This document shows positions 4,971 through 10,533 of a stretch of DNA of 10,533 nt, in pieces (position 1 is the first letter of the stretch; each line of letters starts with the position of its first letter). The stretch is from contig RDDY01000141.1 in assembly GCA_003852805.1 (NCBI GenBank), positions 1 to 10,533 of the forward strand, given 5' to 3'. This DNA comes from Chryseobacterium sp. Lineage in GTDB: Bacteria > Bacteroidota > Bacteroidia > Flavobacteriales > Weeksellaceae. The notes under the pieces were generated by a model. That model had not been told where the DNA came from. It ran no database searches and saw nothing but the letters and a program-made list of their open reading frames with translations. Position numbers and translations under genes: made by a program.

Positions 4971-7100
4971 TTAAAACCAGTGCCCGAGTACAACGCTGAA
5001 AATACCACTGTTATTTTTGAAGCCGTAATTATAACCCAACCGTAGCTGGCCAAACGGAGAATTGTAGCCTACTTCTGCGCCCGCACTTGTATACTTGAAC
5101 TTTATAAAGTCATTGTTTTCAAAATCATCAAATAAGTTGGCGATGCTGAAGTTGCCCGTTACAAAGTAATTTTTCTTCAGACGCAATTGAAGGCTGTTGC
5201 CCATGGCCAACGCATTTTGACCTTCTTGTTGACCAAAGTAAAATCCGGGAAATCTTACCATGTTTCCAAGATTCTGTTCAAAGACACCGCCCAAACGGTA
5301 GCGATAAAAGTAGGGTGTATCGCCGAAACTGATTCCGGCAAAGCCTGACACTTTATACGTCAGCCGATCGGAAATCGGGAAGTTGATGCGCAGGTCTGCA
5401 TTTATCTGAGCGCTTTTGTCGTCTTCTACTTTGTCAAATGTATCAAGCAGTTTGCCTACGAGATCCAAAGAAAAACCCCGACTCGAGAATTCTTGACGAT
5501 TGCGCGTATCGGTACGCAGAAAAACGTAGGGATTAAGATGCTTCTCCCGACTGTGAACATTGGAGTTGAATATATCGTAACTCAGACCCGCGCCAACGGC
5601 ATAGCGATCACGCCAAGTAGATTGTATGAACGCTTCATTTCGGTACCATTGGCGGGTATCTGTGTACGCTCCTTTCGAGTCGCGCAGAGCATAACTCATT
5701 CCCGTCGAGAACAGCCCGAACCCCGGAATGTAACCGTTATCGATTAAATAATTGAAGTAATAGCGCGGTCGGTCGCCAACCACCACATCCAGCGAAGATG
5801 TGGAATTGTTAAATAGCAGACGCCGTACCGTAATATTCCCGAGAAGACCGGTTTTGAACACATCGTCATAATGCAAACCGAACTTCAGGTAAAAGCGTGC
5901 ATCGTCTTCATTCACGAAAAGTCTTAGTTTATTGTGGCCGTTTCCTTGTTGAATTTCATAGTTTATGATTCGATAATTATCGGTTGCGTACAGTTTGTCG
6001 ATCATCTTATTGACATCGGCATAACTGAGCAATGCCGGAAGCTTCAGACCCATCTTTCCCGCAATATAATCACGGTTATAGATATCGTTGTTTTCCACTT
6101 CAAACTCATCGATTTTATATACCGCAGTATACATCGGATTGTATCTGAATTGTCTGGGGAAAGGATCCTTCGGCAACTGCTCAAGGACCGAGCTGTACTT
6201 TAAAGCTTCATCATAACCCGCGCGTATCAGCTCTTTTTTATTGTCGAAGCTGGTAACGCCGTATCCCTTCAGATCGGGTGTCATGTTGATATCGGTAAAT
6301 TCAATCTGCCGACCTGTTTCATTGACAATACCGAATGTGATGATTTGGTCTAAAATACTGACGATATTGTTCAGCTGCTTTCGATCGGAGAGGCCTTGTC
6401 CCAAGTTGACGCCCACAATAAAGTTCATCCCTTTATCGCGCAATGGTTTCGACGGAAAATTGATCGCGATGCCGCCGTCCACATACAAACTGTCGTCTAT
6501 CTTAACCGGTTCCAGCAAAGACGGGAAGGCGGAACTCGCCATAATAGCCTTGGCCAGATCGCCGTGCTCCAAGATTTTCGCTTTGCCTGTTTCGATGTTC
6601 GTGGCAACAGCAAAGAAAGGCGTCGGAAGCTTACTGAAATCTTTCTTGTCAGAGACCCTGCTCAACAATTCCTTTAACAGAAAAATATTGCGCTGACCGC
6701 TGCTCAGTGACGTGGGCAGTTGGACCTTGCCGTTCTTGATCGGGAACTGCAACAGATATTTGTCCACCCGTTTACTGAAAAACGGCATCTCCAGCCGGTC
6801 TTTGCTGTCAGACAAAGCGCCGTAGATATCGGTGTTCAAGACAATGTTTTCTATATCTTTACCGCTGTATCCCGATGCATAAAGACCGCCGATTATTGCG
6901 CCCATACTGGTACCGCCCAAATAATCGATCTTTACACCAATGGAGTCCAATACCTGCAACGCGCCGATGTGGGCAAAACCCTTGGCACCGCCGCCGCTGA
7001 GTGAAAGGCCTACCTTGGGCCGTGCGGGGATTTTTATCGAATCTTGCGCGTCTGCAGCGAAGGAAGCCACCAATAACGCAGCTGTAAAGATTTTCTTCAT
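4971..7100 (-). CDS. Patatin-like phospholipase with POTRA and outer-membrane beta-barrel (PlpD/type Vd-like)
   Basis: A signal peptide (1-18, probable cleavage after ADA) leads into a patatin lipase domain of roughly 28-310. This carries the oxyanion loop GGGAKG (36-41), the nucleophile motif GTSMG with Ser65, and the second dyad residue Asp208 in DGG, so it should be catalytically competent. A POTRA-like segment (about 327-398) follows. Residues 400-709 look like a 16-strand-type surface antigen (D15/BamA/TpsB) barrel that ends in Trp-Phe, the usual outer-membrane terminal signature. This architecture matches the PlpD/FplA group, in which the lipase is tethered to or exported by its own barrel and cleaves phospholipids or lysophospholipids. 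Length (709) is normal for Bacteroidota members. Its ATG overlaps the murF/alr stop by one base (TGATG), which suggests coupled translation. The lipid substrate and the side of the membrane cannot be read from sequence. Confidence 0.93.
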   Translation of the reverse strand: MKKIFTAALLVASFAADAQDSIKIPARPKVGLSLSGGGAKGFAHIGALQVLDSIGVKIDYLGGTSMGAIIGGLYASGYSGKDIENIVLNTDIYGALSDSKDRLEMPFFSKRVDKYLLQFPIKNGKVQLPTSLSSGQRNIFLLKELLSRVSDKKDFSKLPTPFFAVATNIETGKAKILEHGDLAKAIMASSAFPSLLEPVKIDDSLYVDGGIAINFPSKPLRDKGMNFIVGVNLGQGLSDRKQLNNIVSILDQIITFGIVNETGRQIEFTDINMTPDLKGYGVTSFDNKKELIRAGYDEALKYSSVLEQLPKDPFPRQFRYNPMYTAVYKIDEFEVENNDIYNRDYIAGKMGLKLPALLSYADVNKMIDKLYATDNYRIINYEIQQGNGHNKLRLFVNEDDARFYLKFGLHYDDVFKTGLLGNITVRRLLFNNSTSSLDVVVGDRPRYYFNYLIDNGYIPGFGLFSTGMSYALRDSKGAYTDTRQWYRNEAFIQSTWRDRYAVGAGLSYDIFNSNVHSREKHLNPYVFLRTDTRNRQEFSSRGFSLDLVGKLLDTFDKVEDDKSAQINADLRINFPISDRLTYKVSGFAGISFGDTPYFYRYRLGGVFEQNLGNMVRFPGFYFGQQEGQNALAMGNSLQLRLKKNYFVTGNFSIANLFDDFENNDFIKFKYTSAGAEVGYNSPFGQLRLGYNYGFKNNSGIFSVVLGHWF

Positions 7101-9526
7101 CAGTCTTTGATATAAATCCGTTTTACCCGGCGACTGATCGACGTAAGAACCTCATACGGAATGGTCTCACAATAATCAGCAAATTGCCGAAGGCCGGGAC
7201 TGCCGTTAAAAAGCGTGACTTCTCCACCTTCAATAATTTGATCGTCGCCGATGTCTACCATCAGCATATCCATGCAGACGGTGCCGACAATGGGGTACAG
7301 TTGATTCCGGATACCAACAAATCCCTTACCATTGCCTATGCGGCGCGGGATGCCGTCGGCGTAACCCACAGGTATGGTAGCCACGCGCGTGCTTTTGTTT
7401 GCTTTAAACCGTCGCCCGTAGCCCACCGTTTCGCCGATATTGATTTCGGATATCTGCGAAATAACCGTTTTGAAAGCAACGGCCGATTGCAGTTTTTTCT
7501 GCAATTCCTCATTTGCGGAAATGCCGATCATGCCGATACCAATGCGCACCATATCCAGTTGGTACTCGGGATAATTGGCTATACCCGGCGAGTTCAGTAT
7601 ATGACGCAACGGCCGAGGTTCGATATCGGCGCACAACTGTTCGGACATCCGTAGGAATGTTGACGCCTGCTCGTGGACATAATTCTTGTGCTCGGGCATA
7701 TCAGCTGTGGCCAAATGCGAAAATACGCCGACAACTCGCAGAATATCGGTGTTGATTTTATTCTTTAGTTCGGAGATATCATCTTCTTTAAAGCCAAGAC
7801 GATGCATTCCTGTTTCCAGTTTGATATGCACAGGGTAGGGCAGCGCGGCTCCTTTTTGCAGCAACGCTTCTTGGAAGGCTTCCAACACACGGAAACTGTA
7901 AATTTCAGGTTCCAGTTGATAATCGATTATCGTGCTGTAACTGCTCTGTTCGGGGTTCATAATCATGATCGGAACGGTGATTCCGTTTTTGCGCAGTTCG
8001 GCACCTTCATCCGCATAAGCAACGGTGAGGTAATCGATATGGTGATGCTGCAGAAACTCGGAAACCTGCAAGCTGCCGAGGCCGTACGCATTTGCTTTAA
8101 CCATCGCCATAATCTTGGTGGACGGTTTCAGCATGTCTCGGTGCTTTTTGATATTGTGCAAGATCGCGTTCAGGTTTACTTCCAACACCGTGTCGTGCGA
8201 CTGCAATTCCAACAGCTGCTGAACTTTTTCCAGCTCAAACTTGCGGGCGCCTTTTAAAAGTATCAGATGATTTTCTATTGTTCTTAGTTCTCGGCTGTCA
8301 ACGAGTTCGGCAGTAGTACGAAATGCCGATGTTTCGGCAGTTAAGTGCTCTTGGAGGAAATGAATCTGTTCGCCCACCAGAAGAACAATGTCGAAGTTCT
8401 GCGCATTGATCCACCGGGCAACGTCCGGATAATCGCCTTGTTCAATGCCCGGGATGTCGGTCAGCACAAGCGCGGTATTGGGTTTCCGATATTGGCTTAC
8501 GGCGCTGAGTGCAATCTTAAGCGAATCTTTATCTAAGTTGTAAGAGTCATTGATAATCAAATTATTTCGTGCGCCGTGAATGCTTTCCATGCGCATCTCT
8601 ATCGGCCGAATCTGATCCAATCTCCGTACAATTTCATCATCCGCGATGTCCAACTGTTTCAACACGGCAATCACGGCCAGCGCATTCATCAGCGTGGCCT
8701 CGTCTCGGTTTCGGATTTTCATCTGAAAGCTTCCGCCGGGATAATGAACGGAGACCTCTTTTCCGGAAAAATTGAAATGCACATCGTTATCGGGCTGCAA
8801 ACCGAACGAGATCAATTTACGGTCACGGTACAAATCCATAACGCGCCGCCGTACCGGTTCCTGGTCACCGTTATAAATAATTGTCCGGCTGTTTTTGAAG
8901 AATTTCAGTTTTTCTTCCAGCAACTCTTGGGCATTGTGGAAATTCTCCAAATGTGCCGCGCCGATGTGGGTAAGGATGCCGATGGTGGGCGACACTACAT
9001 CGGCCAGTTTTTGCATTTCACCGCGCAGCGAGATGCCGGCTTCCAATAATATGACTTCGTGCCGTGAGTCGGCTTGCAATACAGAGAGCGGAAAACCGAT
9101 TTGTGAATTATAGCTGCGCGGGCTTTTGGCCACGGTATGATCGTCTGCCAGGCATTGGTACAGCCATTCTTTTACAATGGTCTTACCGTTGCTGCCTGTA
9201 ATGCCTATGGTCAGACCGTGCATTTTATTGATGTGGAATGCGGCTAGGCGCTGTATAAATCCGATACTGTCGTCTACTTGCAGCCAAGTGATTTCTTGGT
9301 CGAATCGTGAAGGCTGCTCGCTCACAATCACGACGATTCCTTTCTCGATGGCGGAATCAATATACGCTGCGCCGTCACTGTTCTGCGTACGAAAAGCTAT
9401 AAACGCAGTGTCTTCGGTGGAAAATATACGCCGCGAATCAAAAGCGAAATGGCATACCGACGCATAGGGATTTCCCGTCAACGTTGCTCCTGTAATCTGC
9501 GCCAGTTCCTTTGCCGTATATCTCAT
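7100..9526 (-). CDS. murF/alr: Bifunctional MurF-like ligase / alanine racemase fusion
   Basis: This 808-residue cytoplasmic fusion is characteristic of Bacteroidota. Residues 1-440 form a Mur ligase. They contain an N-terminal substrate domain, the ATP loop GITGSNGKT (108-116), the central-domain segment HIGAAHLENF (187-196) and NDSYNLDKDS (326-335) in the C-terminal domain. MurF adds D-Ala-D-Ala to the UDP-MurNAc tripeptide. Residues 446-808 form a PLP-dependent alanine racemase with Lys477 in MVKANAYGLG as the PLP lysine, catalytic Tyr703 in VGYGR, then GYADG (721-725) and CMDM (751-754). It makes D-Ala, the precursor of the substrate of the first half. The motif usually written DAYNANP in stand-alone MurF is altered to NDSYNLDKD. 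Many Bacteroidota also have a separate murF, so the ligase half may not be the only or main MurF. Its ATG overlaps the tdk stop by 4 nt. Confidence 0.96.
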   Translation of the reverse strand: MRYTAKELAQITGATLTGNPYASVCHFAFDSRRIFSTEDTAFIAFRTQNSDGAAYIDSAIEKGIVVIVSEQPSRFDQEITWLQVDDSIGFIQRLAAFHINKMHGLTIGITGSNGKTIVKEWLYQCLADDHTVAKSPRSYNSQIGFPLSVLQADSRHEVILLEAGISLRGEMQKLADVVSPTIGILTHIGAAHLENFHNAQELLEEKLKFFKNSRTIIYNGDQEPVRRRVMDLYRDRKLISFGLQPDNDVHFNFSGKEVSVHYPGGSFQMKIRNRDEATLMNALAVIAVLKQLDIADDEIVRRLDQIRPIEMRMESIHGARNNLIINDSYNLDKDSLKIALSAVSQYRKPNTALVLTDIPGIEQGDYPDVARWINAQNFDIVLLVGEQIHFLQEHLTAETSAFRTTAELVDSRELRTIENHLILLKGARKFELEKVQQLLELQSHDTVLEVNLNAILHNIKKHRDMLKPSTKIMAMVKANAYGLGSLQVSEFLQHHHIDYLTVAYADEGAELRKNGITVPIMIMNPEQSSYSTIIDYQLEPEIYSFRVLEAFQEALLQKGAALPYPVHIKLETGMHRLGFKEDDISELKNKINTDILRVVGVFSHLATADMPEHKNYVHEQASTFLRMSEQLCADIEPRPLRHILNSPGIANYPEYQLDMVRIGIGMIGISANEELQKKLQSAVAFKTVISQISEINIGETVGYGRRFKANKSTRVATIPVGYADGIPRRIGNGKGFVGIRNQLYPIVGTVCMDMLMVDIGDDQIIEGGEVTLFNGSPGLRQFADYCETIPYEVLTSISRRVKRIYIKD

Positions 9527-10107
9527 TCTTCTTTATTCATTTCTTCGAAAAAAACCTTGCGGCTCACCGCTTCGTAGCTCTCGGTTTCTCCCAGTTGAAC
9601 CAACTCTTGACCGTTGGTGGTGCGCAGTGAATAGTTGGCCAGATTGCCCGTACGCCGGCAAATCGCGTGAACTTTGGTTACGTATTCTGCGGTTGCCATC
9701 AGCGCCGGCATCGGGCCGAAAGGCCGTCCGCGGAAATCCATATCCAGACCGGCAACCACCACTCTGATTCCGTTGTTGGCCAAATCGTTTGCCACTTCTA
9801 CAATACTGTCATCAAAGAACTGTGCCTCGTCAATCCCCACCACATCGCAGGAGCTGCAAAGCAGCAGAATTTCTTGCGGATTATTTACGGCTGTGCTGCG
9901 GATCTTGTTTCGGTTGTGAGAGACGATATCCTCTTCTGAATAACGAACATCCAACGCAGGTTTGAAGATCTCCACCTGCTGTCCGGCCATTTCCGCTCTG
10001 CGCAGACGGCGGATCAATTCTTCGGTTTTCCCCGAAAACATTGAGCCACAGATAACCTCCATCCAGCCGCTCTGCCGCGCATGGTTAATTGTATTTTCTA
10101 GAAACAT
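9523..10107 (-). CDS. tdk: Thymidine kinase (type II)
   Basis: Thymidine kinase phosphorylates thymidine to dTMP with ATP, the salvage route to dTTP. The 194-residue protein has the P-loop GSMFSGKTEE (21-30), the Walker B/base segment GIDEAQFF (91-98) and the late motif LGETESYEA, which forms part of the thymidine-binding lasso. The classical type II enzyme binds structural zinc through two Cys pairs. Here the first pair is reduced to C-R-R-T (HAICRRTGN) and the second is replaced by SRKV, so the zinc site appears to be lost. I recall the same pattern in related Bacteroidota. I kept the ATG at 10107 because a GW(I/M)EVICGSMFSGK lead-in with a 15-residue extension is usual in the phylum. This is the first gene of the minus-strand operon, with a 4-nt ATGA overlap into murF/alr. 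Confidence 0.96.
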   Translation of the reverse strand: MFLENTINHARQSGWMEVICGSMFSGKTEELIRRLRRAEMAGQQVEIFKPALDVRYSEEDIVSHNRNKIRSTAVNNPQEILLLCSSCDVVGIDEAQFFDDSIVEVANDLANNGIRVVVAGLDMDFRGRPFGPMPALMATAEYVTKVHAICRRTGNLANYSLRTTNGQELVQLGETESYEAVSRKVFFEEMNKEE

Positions 10108-10135
10108 TTGTTAAATTAGCACAGTAAACCTGAGT

Positions 10136-10143
10136 CAAAATTA
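10136..10143 (-). promoter_or_regulatory. Bacteroidota -7 box for the tdk operon
   Basis: The minus strand reads TAATTTTG, a full match to TAnnTTTG, 28 nt before the tdk ATG. It sits in the 60-base gap between tdk and the divergent gene at 10168. A TTG (minus strand, 10159..10157) lies upstream but only 13 nt away, shorter than the usual 17-20 nt, so the -33 element is uncertain. It would drive all six minus-strand genes. Confidence 0.5.
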
Positions 10144-10167
10144 CGCAAAAAAATACCAAGGATTGTT

Positions 10168-10533
10168 ATGCAGCACCTGTCGGAGATCAGGACAAAGATC
10201 CTGCAAGAAGTGAAAAATGCCGCAGCGCAAATAGCGGCTACCGAGACGGTGCCGGGACTCATTTCCAAGTATCAGACCGTTCAAGAAATTTTGGAGAAAG
10301 TCGCATTCCTGAAGCTGTTGAATGAGGAGCAAATCTATTTCACACAGAAAGAACCCGAGGCAGAGATAGCAGAAACCGTCAACCCCGACCATTTGCGTAC
10401 CGAACAAGCGGCCCAAGCAGAGAAAACCGCCGTAGAAGCCTACGATGAAGGAAAAACAAAAGAGGAGGCGATAAACCTTGCCGTTTCCGCCGTTTTTATC
10501 GGCTGCCTTATCGGTTTCGGAAACAGGGGTTTC
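10168..10533 (+). CDS. Uncharacterised acidic, helical protein, N-terminal part (cut by window end)
   Basis: An open frame of 122 codons runs to the window edge without a stop. The start is supported by an AAGGA sequence (10158..10162) 5 nt before the ATG and by its position divergent to tdk. Residues 1-60 (MQHLSEIRTKILQEV and onward) have heptad-like hydrophobic spacing and look like a coiled coil or helical bundle. Residues 60-100 are rich in Glu, Ala and Lys and look disordered. The last 20 residues turn hydrophobic (INLAVSAVFIGCLIGFG), which could be a membrane segment or the result of a frameshift near the edge. I recall function-unassigned proteins with similar N-termini beside tdk in Sphingobacteriales, but cannot verify this. 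No enzyme motif is visible. Confidence 0.75.
   Translation, partial: MQHLSEIRTKILQEVKNAAAQIAATETVPGLISKYQTVQEILEKVAFLKLLNEEQIYFTQKEPEAEIAETVNPDHLRTEQAAQAEKTAVEAYDEGKTKEEAINLAVSAVFIGCLIGFGNRGF

Noticed and set aside
8934..8942. TGTGGAAAT inside murF/alr as a DnaA box
   Set aside because: It has two mismatches and lies alone inside coding sequence, so it is expected by chance.
10141..10416. A 91-codon minus-strand open frame upstream of tdk
   Set aside because: It is antisense to the better supported plus-strand gene at 10168 and would include the tdk promoter at its end. Its Cys- and Leu-rich composition is typical of an antisense frame.
1..10533. GC skew as evidence for the origin
   Set aside because: Hand counts in a few 60-base lines gave G and C nearly equal, so the window is too short and too balanced to use this argument.
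1..10533. tRNA, rRNA, CRISPR arrays, insertion sequences, riboswitches
   Set aside because: None seen. The gaps other than 27..551 are too short or are accounted for by the terminator, parS sites and promoters.

Overview
The window looks like a stretch of a Bacteroidota chromosome, probably Sphingobacteriales-like. Three things point there: a MurF-alanine racemase fusion, upstream -7 boxes of the TAnnTTTG type instead of sigma-70 -10 boxes, and protein variants typical of the phylum in YbeY and thymidine kinase. The lineage call rests on recognised protein features and was not checked by a database search.

Layout. At the far left, eight codons of a leftward gene (1..26, possibly rpiB) face the rightward pgk (552..1742) across a gene-free stretch of 525 bases. 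This stretch holds two perfect DnaA boxes, three one-mismatch boxes and very AT-rich segments, so it is a strong candidate for the chromosomal replication origin. pgk ends at a strong bidirectional terminator (1761..1795). Six minus-strand genes converge on the same terminator. In transcription order they are tdk (10107..9523), murF/alr (9526..7100), an outer-membrane patatin-barrel protein (7100..4971), ybeY (4960..4553), mnmG (4528..2666) and a class I methyltransferase (2646..1822). Overlaps of 4 and 1 nt and gaps of 10, 24 and 19 nt suggest one operon. At the right edge a plus-strand gene (10168 onward, cut by the window) diverges from tdk and encodes an acidic, helical protein that I do not recognise by function.

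The most interesting signal is not a gene. A perfect ParB-binding parS palindrome (4536..4553) lies between ybeY and mnmG, and a near-perfect one (2652..2667) overlaps the mnmG stop codon, so mnmG is bracketed by parS sites. Together with the DnaA boxes 2 to 4 kb away, this suggests that the window covers both the origin of replication and part of the origin-segregation (centromere) region.

The operon joins DNA precursor salvage (tdk), D-alanine and peptidoglycan precursor synthesis (murF/alr), an envelope lipase-type protein, ribosome maturation (ybeY) and tRNA wobble modification (mnmG). If the origin call is right, this operon is transcribed head-on to the rightward fork, while pgk and the left-edge gene run with their forks.
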